Source: RGIG4079 sp045646905
Lineage (GTDB): Bacteria > Bacteroidota > Bacteroidia > Bacteroidales > Muribaculaceae
DNA length: 64,000 nt
Direction of reading: 5' to 3'
Assembly (NCBI GenBank): GCA_045646905.1
Contig: JAZRLP010000026.1
Coordinates: 310,001 to 374,000, forward strand
Part shown: one piece after another, positions 42,201 to 49,693 of the stretch
How positions within the stretch are numbered: position 1 is the stretch's first letter
Layout: each line of letters begins with the position of its first letter
The notes under the pieces: model-generated
Databases searched by the model: none
What the model was told of the DNA's origin: nothing
The model's input: only the letters and a program-made list of their open reading frames with translations
Program-made: the position numbers and the translations under genes

Positions 42201-42828
42201 CAGTAGTGTCCTTAACATCGCGATAACAACCAGGTTGATTCAATTCGTGAGTACTCAACCCTGTACCTGCAGCAGGTGAATATGGTTGAATAGTGTAACC
42301 TTTATATAGATAACCTTTGTTGTAAAGTTGGCTTAATAACCACCACACCGATTCGATGTAGCGATTATCGTAGGTGATATATGGATCGTTCATATCCACC
42401 CAGTACCCCATCGAGTTAGTCAATGTTTCCCACTCTTTGGTATATTTCATCACCTCTTGACGGCATGCAGCATTATAATCGTCAACTGAGATTTTTTTGC
42501 CGATATCTTCTTTTGTGATACCAAGAGCTTTTTCCACGCCAAGTTCCACAGGAAGACCGTGAGTATCCCACCCTGCTTTACGTTTCACATGGAAGCCTTT
42601 CATCGTTTTATAACGGCAGAAAATATCTTTGATAGTACGAGCCATTACATGGTGAATACCAGGCATACCGTTTGCTGAAGGGGGACCTTCATAGAATACA
42701 AACGAGGGATTGCCCTCACGCACTTTCATACTCTCTTCAAACAATCCGTTCTTGTTCCATTGCTCAAGAACTTCCTTATTAACGTTCGATAGGTTAAAAC
42801 CGTTATATTCGTTGAATTTCTTTACCAT
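39286..42828 (-). CDS. ileS: Isoleucyl-tRNA synthetase
   Basis: An 1180-residue class I synthetase. The HIGH-type motif is GIHHVMART near residue 58, and the KMSKS motif is KMSKRLGN near 700. The editing (CP1) domain, the W-containing signature KRKAGWDTHGLPVE, and the long C-terminal anticodon-binding and extra domain region are all present. Length (well above 1000) and sequences such as TIKDIFCRYKTMKGFHVKRKAGWDTHGLPVE favour the eukaryote-like IleS2 branch, which is generally insensitive to mupirocin; that is an inference from sequence type. It heads the dksA-like/lspA row; a TAATTTTG box at 42861-42868 may be its -7 element. Confidence 0.97.
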   Translation of the reverse strand: MVKKFNEYNGFNLSNVNKEVLEQWNKNGLFEESMKVREGNPSFVFYEGPPSANGMPGIHHVMARTIKDIFCRYKTMKGFHVKRKAGWDTHGLPVELGVEKALGITKEDIGKKISVDDYNAACRQEVMKYTKEWETLTNSMGYWVDMNDPYITYDNRYIESVWWLLSQLYNKGYLYKGYTIQPYSPAAGTGLSTHELNQPGCYRDVKDTTVTALFAMVNPHPEMAEWGKPYFVAWTTTPWTLPSNTALCVGPKIEYVCVQTYNPYNGEKISIVMAKDLVKSYLKAEGAELPMEEYKQGDKVIPYRIVANYMGSDLVGMQYKQLMPWVKPLEKVDANAAPFVKEYAEANPDKCFAVGNDKFVELEEKAFRVIPGDYVTTEDGTGIVHIAPTFGADDAKVAKAAEIPSLFMINKKGETRPMVDLTGKYYTLDECAQEFIDSCVNVDAYSNHAGDYVKNAYDPQFNPGGKFDEQAAQKAEDLNVVICMEMKQEGVAFKIEKHVHNYPHCWRTDKPVLYYPLDSWFIKTTAARERMMELNETIKWKPQSTGTGRFGKWLENLQDWNLSRSRYWGTPLPIWRTEDGTDELCIDSVETLYNEIEKSVAAGIMTSNPYKDKGFVPGDYSKDNYNKIDLHRPYVDDIVLVSASGKAMYRELDLIDVWFDSGAMPYAQIHYPFENKEGLDSGELYPSSFIAEGVDQTRGWFFTLHAIGTMVFDSVAYKAVISNGLVLDKDGNKMSKRLGNAVNPFETIDKYGSDPVRWYMISNSSPWDNLKFDPAGVQEVSRKLFATLYNTYSFFALYANVDGFDNSQPQVALENRPEIDRWIISLLNTLVKDVDEALNDYEPTKAARAINDFVNDNLSNWYVRLNRKRFWGGEMNEDKLSAYQTLYTCLETIAKLIAPISPFYADKLYQDLAGNGSVHLALFPEVNEEAIDKALENRMNIAQVITSMVLSLRRKVNIKVRQPLSTLMIPVMDNAQREAIESMSELILNEVNVKNFKFVDNEAGVLVKRVKPDFKKLGPKFGKTMKAVAAAITSMSQQDIASLEKNGSITLNVDGNDAVIEAIDVEIISEDIPGWLVANEGNITIALDVTISEELKQEGIARDIVNRVQNIRKSRDYDITDKINLVFAPNADTDAAINAYSDYIARQVLATSITVGDINGAEGVETLEIDEIKVDVSITK

Positions 42829-42945
42829 TGTTACTATATAGTTACATTTATTTTAAGGTGCAAAATTACAAAATTTTATGCAGAAATAAAAGAAACACAG
42901 CAACAAAGATAATCTCTGCTCAAGATTTTATTACTATTAAGAAAA

Positions 42946-42975
42946 AATGGCGATAGATTTCAACCTATCGCCATT
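42946..42975 (-). terminator. Intrinsic terminator of the ddl-like gene
   Basis: Perfect 11-bp stem AATGGCGATAG/CTATCGCCATT, 8-nt loop, followed by a T6 tract on the minus strand. Confidence 0.88.
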
Positions 42976-43005
42976 AAACTGATATATTTTTAGAGTAAAA
43001 TATCT

Positions 43006-44193
43006 CTATTTCAATTTGCCACCTTTGGCACCTTTCACGCCACCGCCACCAAGAGAGAAGATGTTTTGGTCGTATGAAACAGTTTTCATACCCGATTCGC
43101 GTTTGCGTTTGAGAGCGAGTTGCACGAGTTTGTCCATCAACTTGTCAAACGAAATGCCTGTTGCTTCCCAAAGGTAGAACGACAAAGATCCAGGGATAGT
43201 GTTGATTTCGTTCACATAGATATTGCGAGTTCTGCGGTCGATGATAACATCCACACGGCTCACACCATGGCATGAAAGCACACGGAATGTTTCGCTTGCA
43301 AGGAATTGAATGCGTTTTGTTTCTTCATCGGGTAACTCGGCAGGAATGCGTTTTTGTGATGCTTGCATACCTTTTGTGCCCTTTGTGCCACCCATATATT
43401 TATCTTCGTATGAGAGGATTTCACCACTCTTGATAGGCTCTTCGCACACCGATGCTTGATATTCGTCGCAGTCGCCAAGCACCGAGCAGTTGATTTCTTG
43501 AAGTTCTTCAACCATATCTTCAACAATGATGCGAGTTGAGTAGCGTTCAGCATCGTTGATTTTTTCGATAAGTTGCTCACGATCAATGGCGCGACCGATA
43601 CCTACGCTCGAACCGAGGTTTGCTGGTTTTACAATCACTGGATAGCCTAATTTATCTTCAATTTTTGCGATAAGTTCATCGCGTTGAGCAAACCATTGTT
43701 TGTCGGTAAACCACACATAATCAACCACAGGGATATCACATGCTTGAAGAATCATCTTCATAGTGATTTTATCCATACCATTGGCCGAAGACAATGTGTT
43801 ACAACCAGCAAATGGAATACCAGTTGATTCCAATACCCCTTCAAAGATGCCATCTTCACCATTAGAGCCATGAAGCACAGGGATAACTACATCAAGGCGA
43901 GAGAATACATCCGAGCCAAACATCGATTTTTTAACCTTATAAAGATTGTAATCATCATATATAGGCTTCATATACACCTCGGTACATTTAGCGAGCAACG
44001 CAGGAATGTTGCGATAGTTAGCCACTTCAAAAAGAGCCTCGCCAGTAAACCATTTCCCTTGTTTTGTAATGTAGATAGGTGTTACATCATATTTATCGCG
44101 ATTGATTGCATGCATAGCTTGTGATGCCGAAATCACTGATATTTCATGTTCGGTAGAGCGTCCACCAAAAAATACTCCAATGTTAGTTTTCAT
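43006..44193 (-). CDS. ddl: D-alanine--D-alanine ligase family protein
   Basis: A 395-residue ATP-grasp ligase that should join two D-alanines for peptidoglycan. Present are VFFGGRSTEHEISVISA at the start, HGSNGEDGIFEGVLES, the ATP-grasp lysine segment KPANLGSSVGIGRA, and the metal-binding NEINTIPGS near 340. It is about 40-70 residues longer than typical Ddl, with an insert GGTKGTKGM in the omega-loop region and a Gly/Lys-rich tail (LGGGGVKGAKGGK). NEINTIPGSLSFYLWE resembles sequences I associate with Clostridia. It lies 86 bp after the MurF-like gene. D-Ala-D-Ala specificity is likely but not proven. Confidence 0.88.
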   Translation of the reverse strand: MKTNIGVFFGGRSTEHEISVISASQAMHAINRDKYDVTPIYITKQGKWFTGEALFEVANYRNIPALLAKCTEVYMKPIYDDYNLYKVKKSMFGSDVFSRLDVVIPVLHGSNGEDGIFEGVLESTGIPFAGCNTLSSANGMDKITMKMILQACDIPVVDYVWFTDKQWFAQRDELIAKIEDKLGYPVIVKPANLGSSVGIGRAIDREQLIEKINDAERYSTRIIVEDMVEELQEINCSVLGDCDEYQASVCEEPIKSGEILSYEDKYMGGTKGTKGMQASQKRIPAELPDEETKRIQFLASETFRVLSCHGVSRVDVIIDRRTRNIYVNEINTIPGSLSFYLWEATGISFDKLMDKLVQLALKRKRESGMKTVSYDQNIFSLGGGGVKGAKGGKLK

Positions 44194-44279
44194 CTTATTA
44201 TATCTATTGTGTTAATTTTTAATTTGTTATAAAGTGTTGATGGGCAGGTAACTCTCAATTTCCAATTCTCAACTCTTAA

Positions 44280-45872
44280 TTACTTAAATGTGTCGGGGAG
44301 GTCATTTTCATATAGCACCGTATCCCCTGCTTTAGCAATCGTTGCAAGCACTCGTTGGGCTTCATTGAAAGATGCCACAGCATGCACATTTTCGTTGTTC
44401 ATGCTCCCCTGTTTGATACCATTGAGGAGAGCCTCTTTGTTGTATTCACCCACGATGATAGCCACATCGGCACATTCAGCAATTTTCATGCCGAGGGCCT
44501 CATTGAGTTCATATTGCTTCTCTCCAAGTTCAATCATACCTGGAGTGATAACGATTCGTTTACCCTTATTGAAACGGCTCAATACATCCATTGCCATTTT
44601 CGACCCCGTAGGATTGCTATTGAATGCATCATCAATGATAGTAATTCCACCAGGAGTGCGTTTTAGGTTGAGGCGATGTTCCACCTGTTCAATCTTTTCA
44701 ACGGCATAACGAATCTTTTCTTCGGGCACCTCAAGTTGAAGCGCAATGATAACAGCAGCAATGAGGTTTGAGATATTGCACTCCCCTACCAATCGAGTAT
44801 GAAGAGCCAATTCTTTGCCATTACCCACCACCTTGAACTTTGTACCTGTTTCATCGTAGATAATATCAGTCGCTGTATATGTCGCATTTTCAGTCTCATT
44901 CACTGCATAACGCACACATTTCACATTGTCAACCTTGCGATTAGCAACATATTCAAAGTCATCATTCACAACTCCCAATCCATCGGTAGGCAACGCATCA
45001 ATCAACTCAAATTTAGTGCTTTGCACATTTTCAATTGATTTAAACGACTCAAGGTGTTGTTCACCTACGGCAGTAACGATACCCATTTGTGGGTGTACAA
45101 GATCACAAATCTCTTTAATGTCGCCTTGTTGTTTTGCCCCCATCTCCACTATAAACACCTCATTATAAGGCTTGAGATACTCGCGCACAGTACGGATAAC
45201 ACCGAGCGTTGTATTGTAGCTACCAGGAGTCATCAACACATCATATTTCTCGCTCAATATGCGATGAAGGTAATGTTTGGTACTCGTTTTCCCATAACTA
45301 CCAGTAATACCTATAATCTTCAAATCGGGCATCGCTGCAAGAATGCGAGCAGCATCATTATAATAACCTTTATTGATATGCTTTTCAACCGGAGCAAGCA
45401 ATACATTAGCTACATACATAATCATGTGTGCTCCAATATACAACGCAAAAGCAGCACTACCACCAGCCGAGAGGATTGAATTAATGTCGCCAATTTTGCC
45501 AAAACCAAAAGCACAGCAACATATCAATACCACGGCAATCACTCCAGCCACAGCATATATTCTCTTCGCGCGATTAGTAAACACAAGTGGCTTTTTGTAT
45601 TTCGCTTTGATTAGGCTAACCGAGTTGAACACCGAGAACAATAAAATCAAATATGCACCCACATAATTGGGGCAAAACGATGTAAGTGACAAAAGTAAAA
45701 TTACGAGAGCTATTAGTCGCGAAGTTGAAGTTGTATCGCCACTACTACGAAGCCAGCGCATATATCGCTCATTACGATACGAATTTTGTTGCAACATCAT
45801 CAAATCTCGTTTCAACTCAAGAAACAAGTTTATGATTGCAACTACAGGAACTATATAAAACACTATATCCAT
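44280..45872 (-). CDS. Membrane-anchored Mur ligase family protein (MurF-like)
   Basis: A 530-residue protein with an unusual N-terminal part. About 165 residues contain four to five membrane helices (about 3-18, 52-67, 70-88, 105-124, 138-158), followed by a Mur ligase of the MurF type: ATP loop GITGSYGKTSTKHYL (188-202), EMGAKQQGDIKEI, and DDAFNSNPTGSKMAM near 415. MurF adds D-Ala-D-Ala to UDP-MurNAc-tripeptide. Soluble MurF is about 450 residues, so this looks like a membrane-linked paralogue; I cannot tell whether the genome also has an ordinary MurF. Adjacent Ddl fits the D-Ala-D-Ala step, but another acceptor is possible. Confidence 0.85.
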   Translation of the reverse strand: MDIVFYIVPVVAIINLFLELKRDLMMLQQNSYRNERYMRWLRSSGDTTSTSRLIALVILLLSLTSFCPNYVGAYLILLFSVFNSVSLIKAKYKKPLVFTNRAKRIYAVAGVIAVVLICCCAFGFGKIGDINSILSAGGSAAFALYIGAHMIMYVANVLLAPVEKHINKGYYNDAARILAAMPDLKIIGITGSYGKTSTKHYLHRILSEKYDVLMTPGSYNTTLGVIRTVREYLKPYNEVFIVEMGAKQQGDIKEICDLVHPQMGIVTAVGEQHLESFKSIENVQSTKFELIDALPTDGLGVVNDDFEYVANRKVDNVKCVRYAVNETENATYTATDIIYDETGTKFKVVGNGKELALHTRLVGECNISNLIAAVIIALQLEVPEEKIRYAVEKIEQVEHRLNLKRTPGGITIIDDAFNSNPTGSKMAMDVLSRFNKGKRIVITPGMIELGEKQYELNEALGMKIAECADVAIIVGEYNKEALLNGIKQGSMNNENVHAVASFNEAQRVLATIAKAGDTVLYENDLPDTFK

Positions 45873-45887
45873 ATTCTCTTTTTGATA

Positions 45888-46649
45888 TTATTCTTTTAAA
45901 AAACTACGCAACACCGCCGCAAATTGTATCGGATTATCAAGGAAACTATAATGCCCACAACCAGGGAACGATACCAATCCAGCATCGGGAATGAGTTTTT
46001 CCATCGTTTGAGCATCACGCAAAGGTGTTGCAGTATCATTTTCGCCCCATATCAAAAGCGTTGGAGCCTTTATTTGAGGCATACAATATTTCAAATCTTC
46101 GTTTACAACCTTGCTCAATATCGCACGCATCATAGGCGTTGCATTGTTATAGTCGCTCGAACCTCTTTTAGCACGAGCCTCCTCAATGCGTTTTTTAGCA
46201 CCCTCTTTGCCATAAATTAGAGGCATCAATCGCTTGCTAATCTTAAACGAATACACCTTCAAGTAATACTTTAACGATCGGCGAGGTTTCACCCCGGCAG
46301 CATCTACAAGAATAAGCTTTTTCACTTGATTGCGCGATGAATATAAAATTCCCACTCTGCCACCAAACGAGTGCCCGAGCAAGATAGGATTCTCTATATT
46401 TTCCACCTTCACAAGCTCCTCAATGAGTTGGGTATATTTTTCCACACCCCACACCTCGCTTGGCTCTTGCGACTGTCCAAAACCAGGGAAATCTACATTA
46501 TAAACAGTATGATTTTCAACAGCTACTTTTTCCACACTTGCCAAGGTAGTCAAGTTGCATCCCCAGCCATGCATTAAAATGACAGGCGACCCACTACCCT
46601 CTACAGTATAGTGGAAATTTAAACCATTGATTTTGATATTCTTTTCCAT
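45888..46649 (-). CDS. Alpha/beta hydrolase
   Basis: A 253-residue single-domain hydrolase without a signal peptide. The oxyanion segment is LMHGWGCNL, the nucleophile elbow is LLGHSFGGRVG (Ser near 93), the acid is probably in WGENDTATPL, and the His in GCGHYSFLDNP. The substrate is unknown; the family includes esterases and peptidases. It starts just 15 bp ahead of the MurF-like gene and is surely cotranscribed with it and probably with the Ddl. A terminator separates it from lysA, although read-through is possible. The adjacent genes hint at a role in cell-wall precursor handling, by inference only. Confidence 0.88.
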   Translation of the reverse strand: MEKNIKINGLNFHYTVEGSGSPVILMHGWGCNLTTLASVEKVAVENHTVYNVDFPGFGQSQEPSEVWGVEKYTQLIEELVKVENIENPILLGHSFGGRVGILYSSRNQVKKLILVDAAGVKPRRSLKYYLKVYSFKISKRLMPLIYGKEGAKKRIEEARAKRGSSDYNNATPMMRAILSKVVNEDLKYCMPQIKAPTLLIWGENDTATPLRDAQTMEKLIPDAGLVSFPGCGHYSFLDNPIQFAAVLRSFLKE

Positions 46650-46732
46650 ATTAAAATTTGCGACTACAAAGTTAATATTTTAAGGCCGTAAATGAAAGTT
46701 AATCACACCTTTTTTGCGTTTTTAATAAAAAA

Positions 46733-46764
46733 AGTGGCTGCGTTATTAATTTCACACAGCCACT
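46733..46764 (-). terminator. Intrinsic terminator of lysC-lysA
   Basis: 8-bp stem AGTGGCTG/CAGCCACT with a 16-nt loop, followed by a run of seven T on the minus strand, 23 bp after the lysA stop. It divides lysC-lysA from the hydrolase/MurF-like/ddl genes. Confidence 0.75.
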
Positions 46765-46786
46765 ATATCATTAATTGAAATTTATC

Positions 46787-47932
46787 CTATTCCGAATAAA
46801 CGCTTTTGGGCAACTTTCGGCAATTATATTGCGAAGCCATTATCTCGCCATAAGCACCAGCCGAGCGCAATGCAATTATATCACCACGCTTCACCTTGGG
46901 CAACATTTCATCTTCGCCAAAACAGTCCGACGACTCACATATTGGCCCCACCACATCATACTTTTCAACCTCCCCATCACTGGTAAGATTCTCAATATTA
47001 TGGTGTGCTTGATATAAAGCCGGACGAATCAACTCGGTAAAACCAGCATCAATAATCGCAAATTTCTTCTCTGTGCCCTCTTTCACATAAAGCACACGAC
47101 TAATCAACGATCCACATTGGCCCACCACCGAGCGGCCAAGTTCAAAGTGAAGCTCCTGCCCCTCATTGAGCTTGAGATACTTCTTGAAAGTATCAAAATA
47201 ACCCTTAAAGTCCGAAATTGGATTGCCATTAGGATCATCATAATCAATGCCTAATCCGCCACCCACATTAATCGACTTAAACATTATCCCCTTTTCGGCA
47301 TATTTAGCCTGAAGTTCATTAATCTTCTCGCTCAACAACTTAAATGGGTCATTTATTGTTATTTGGCTACCTATGTGGAAATGCAACCCTTGCAACTCCA
47401 CATGCTTCATCTTCATCGCAGCCTCAATAATCTCATCGAGCATCTCAAGATTGATACCAAACTTGTTTTCGGCCAACCCTGTAGTAATATAATGATGAGT
47501 GTGAGCATCGATATTAGGATTTACACGCAACGCCACTCGAGCCACCTTACCCATCTTCCCAGCAATCTCTTCAATCACCTCAAGTTCGGGCAACGACTCC
47601 ACATTGAAGCAAGCGATATCATGGCTCAACCCCAATTCAATCTCCCAATCACTCTTGCCCACACCGGCAAAAACAATCTTATCGGCAGCAAAACCCGCAT
47701 TCAACGCAGTTTCCACCTCGCCACCACTCACACAGTCAACACCCAATCCGGCCTTGCGAATCTCCTCGAGCAACACACCATTCACATTAGCCTTAATGGC
47801 ATAATGCACATGATAGCCCTCATGATTGCTGTGGAGTTTTATCTCATCAAGAGTTCTACGAAGCAACCCCAAGTCATAAAAATAAAACGGAGTGCGTTGA
47901 TTCTCAAACTCTGCTATAGGAAAAATTGTCAT
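46787..47932 (-). CDS. lysA: Diaminopimelate decarboxylase
   Basis: A 381-residue fold-type III PLP enzyme that turns meso-diaminopimelate into lysine. The PLP lysine is in HYAIKANVN near residue 48, and the glycine-rich phosphate site is SINVGGGLGIDYDDP. The second-subunit residues appear in GPICESSDCFGED (Cys and Glu), and AGAYGEIMASQYN is near the end. Slightly shorter than the E. coli enzyme but within the family range. It follows lysC by 23 bp, so both steps of lysine control are in one transcript, which also balances DAP used for peptidoglycan. Confidence 0.96.
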   Translation of the reverse strand: MTIFPIAEFENQRTPFYFYDLGLLRRTLDEIKLHSNHEGYHVHYAIKANVNGVLLEEIRKAGLGVDCVSGGEVETALNAGFAADKIVFAGVGKSDWEIELGLSHDIACFNVESLPELEVIEEIAGKMGKVARVALRVNPNIDAHTHHYITTGLAENKFGINLEMLDEIIEAAMKMKHVELQGLHFHIGSQITINDPFKLLSEKINELQAKYAEKGIMFKSINVGGGLGIDYDDPNGNPISDFKGYFDTFKKYLKLNEGQELHFELGRSVVGQCGSLISRVLYVKEGTEKKFAIIDAGFTELIRPALYQAHHNIENLTSDGEVEKYDVVGPICESSDCFGEDEMLPKVKRGDIIALRSAGAYGEIMASQYNCRKLPKSVYSE

Positions 47933-47955
47933 CTTCGTCGTAATAAAAAGCCCTA

Positions 47956-49275
47956 TTACTTATTTTTGAAAAGATGATCGCTCAACGCATTCAACGCCTT
48001 CACCTTGTCTTCCTTGCGCACAAGCACCGAGATATTGTAGTTACTACCACCATACGAAATCATACGCACAGGAATATCCTTCAACGCCTCGATAACCTTC
48101 GCTTCAAAACCGCGATTTTGCCATTCAAGGTCACCCACTACGCATATAATCACCATATCCTTATCGACAGTCACCGTGCCAAACTTCTTCAAGTCATCAA
48201 CAATGTTTTGAAGATTACGCTCATTGTCGATAGTCACCGACACACCCACCTCCGATGTAGCAATCATATCGATAGGAGTTTGGTAAGTCTCAAAGATTTC
48301 AAACACCTTGCGCAAGAAACCATAAGCCAACAACATTCTACCACTCTTAATCTTGATAGCAGTGATATTATCCTTCGCAGCAACAGCCTTGATTGTGCAG
48401 CTCGATGAAGTATTGTAAATCAATGTACCCTTCGCATCGGGTTGCATAGTATTGAGCAAGCGCACAGGAATATTATTCAACTTCGCAGGCAACACACATG
48501 TAGGGTGAAGAATCTTTGCACCAAAGTAAGCCAACTCGGCAGCCTCCTCAAAGTGCAACTCACTCACAGGCTCAGTACCCTCCACATATCGAGGGTCATT
48601 ATTGTGCATACCATCAATATCAGTCCATATTTCAATCTCTTCAGCATTGAGAACCGACCCTATCAACGAAGCCGAGTAGTCACTACCACCGCGTTGTAGA
48701 TTGTCAACCTCGCCATAGGCATTGCGACAAATATAACCTTGAGTGATATAAATATCAGCATCTTTATGCTTCTCGAGCAAAGCAGTCAACTTTTGTTTGA
48801 TATATTGAGTATCAGGCTCAGCATTCTTGTCAGTACGCATATAATCAAGCGCTGGCAACAACTCCGAGTTCACACCTTGCTCTTGAAGATAAAGATTCAT
48901 CAACGCAGTCGACATCAACTCACCTTGAGCCAAAATCTCTTTCTCTTCAAACAGTGTGAAAATATCCTTTGTAAACGAGCGAATATAATTGAAGCAAGCC
49001 TTCACCTCCTTCATCGCCTTTTCCTTATATTCAGCAGTCGAATAAAGCTCATCAATAGTGCGATTATACTTTTGTTCAAGACCATTTACCGTTTCCTTGG
49101 CACCATCAATATTCTTCTTATAGAGATAATCCGAAATCTCTACAAGCGTGTTAGTTGTCCCCGACATAGCCGAGAGCACAATAATATTTTTTCCTCGTTC
49201 GGTCACCAACTTGGCAACATCTTTAATTCGTTGGGCCGATCCTACCGATGTGCCCCCAAATTTCATTACTTTCAT
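47956..49275 (-). CDS. lysC: Aspartokinase (monofunctional)
   Basis: A 439-residue aspartate kinase, first step to lysine, DAP, threonine and methionine. The start MKVMKFGGTSVGSAQRI carries the catalytic Lys, GGSDYSASLIGS the aspartate site, and WTDIDGMHNNDPR the nucleotide region. The last about 130 residues hold two ACT domains for feedback, with ATSEVGVSVTID and the later SYGGSNYNISVLV, so inhibition by lysine is likely. There is no homoserine dehydrogenase fusion. First gene of lysC-lysA; repeat-rich DNA lies behind it. Confidence 0.96.
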   Translation of the reverse strand: MKVMKFGGTSVGSAQRIKDVAKLVTERGKNIIVLSAMSGTTNTLVEISDYLYKKNIDGAKETVNGLEQKYNRTIDELYSTAEYKEKAMKEVKACFNYIRSFTKDIFTLFEEKEILAQGELMSTALMNLYLQEQGVNSELLPALDYMRTDKNAEPDTQYIKQKLTALLEKHKDADIYITQGYICRNAYGEVDNLQRGGSDYSASLIGSVLNAEEIEIWTDIDGMHNNDPRYVEGTEPVSELHFEEAAELAYFGAKILHPTCVLPAKLNNIPVRLLNTMQPDAKGTLIYNTSSSCTIKAVAAKDNITAIKIKSGRMLLAYGFLRKVFEIFETYQTPIDMIATSEVGVSVTIDNERNLQNIVDDLKKFGTVTVDKDMVIICVVGDLEWQNRGFEAKVIEALKDIPVRMISYGGSNYNISVLVRKEDKVKALNALSDHLFKNK

Positions 49276-49335
49276 CTTGTAAACAAATAGTATATTTTAG
49301 ACAATTATTTTGCTTATAAACTTCATTTTATAACA

Positions 49336-49355
49336 TTGTGAAACACTATTCACAA
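49336..49355. repeat. Small dyad upstream of lysC
   Basis: TTGTGAA, 6 nt, TTCACAA, about 60 bp ahead of the lysC start; possibly an operator. Weak evidence. Confidence 0.3.
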
Positions 49356-49450
49356 AATTGCCTACAAAAATAGTGATTATTACTCACATTTCCACTCTAT
49401 TTTCACAAAAACAACACCCCACACCCCCATTTTTTCAAAATCACTACCCC

Positions 49451-49491
49451 ACACCCACTATTCCATACAATATCGACAAGGTTAAGATAAA
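49451..49491. repeat. 41-bp direct repeat, left copy (flanks the DUF4011 gene)
   Basis: Matches 54804-54844 at 37 of 41 positions in the same orientation, the last 21 without a mismatch (the part starting TATCGACAAGG). The two copies bracket a 5.3-kb segment that contains essentially one gene, as expected for an inserted element or for duplicated repeats. Confidence 0.8.
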
Positions 49492-49515
49492 TAACTCTCC
49501 TCCTGCCACGAAGTG
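49491..49515. repeat. 25-bp repeat (CTCCTCCTGCCACGAAGTG type), left copy
   Basis: Identical to 55195-55219 over 25 bp. It leads into the hairpin-like sequence CAC-GAA-GTG, the same element that recurs elsewhere in these two intergenic regions. Confidence 0.75.
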
Positions 49516-49594
49516 GATAGGAGAACCTCGTAGAGCTCTCGAGCGAGCCATAACTCTCCTCTTGAAAATTATCAAGTAATTTTTAGGAGGAGTA

Positions 49595-49619
49595 CGGCGA
49601 AGCCGGGAGGTGGTTAAAA
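49595..49619. repeat. Short palindromic repeat unit (CGGC-GAA-GCCG)
   Basis: A 4-bp stem CGGC/GCCG with loop GAA, followed by GGAGGTGGTTAAAA. Same architecture as four other units here: a tight 3-nt-loop hairpin, then a GAGG-rich stretch ending TAAAA. Confidence 0.55.
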
Positions 49620-49646
49620 CACACGATTGCGAGCCTCACCGTAACT

Positions 49647-49672
49647 GTCACGAAGTGACGGAGGGGTAAAAA
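49647..49672. repeat. Short palindromic repeat unit (GTCAC-GAA-GTGAC)
   Basis: A 5-bp stem with loop GAA, followed by GGAGGGGTAAAAA. Its 24 bases from 49649 to 49672 are identical to 55211-55234. Confidence 0.7.
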
Positions 49673-49693
49673 TCATCGTTAGTAGAAATTCAA

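Larger units (their letters stand above)
49276..49693. other. Repeat-rich intergenic region between lysC and the DUF4011 protein gene
   Basis: About 420 bp. The first part carries the lysC promoter area with a small dyad (TTGTGAA/TTCACAA, 49336-49355). The rest is a patchwork of direct and palindromic repeats (49451-49491, 49491-49515, 49595-49619, 49647-49672) shared with the region on the other side of the DUF4011 gene. No coding frame seen. Confidence 0.65.

Noticed and set aside
48739..49290. 183-residue plus-strand frame opposite lysC
   Set aside because: Antisense to aspartokinase, Ile/His/Leu-rich, no domain; a shadow.
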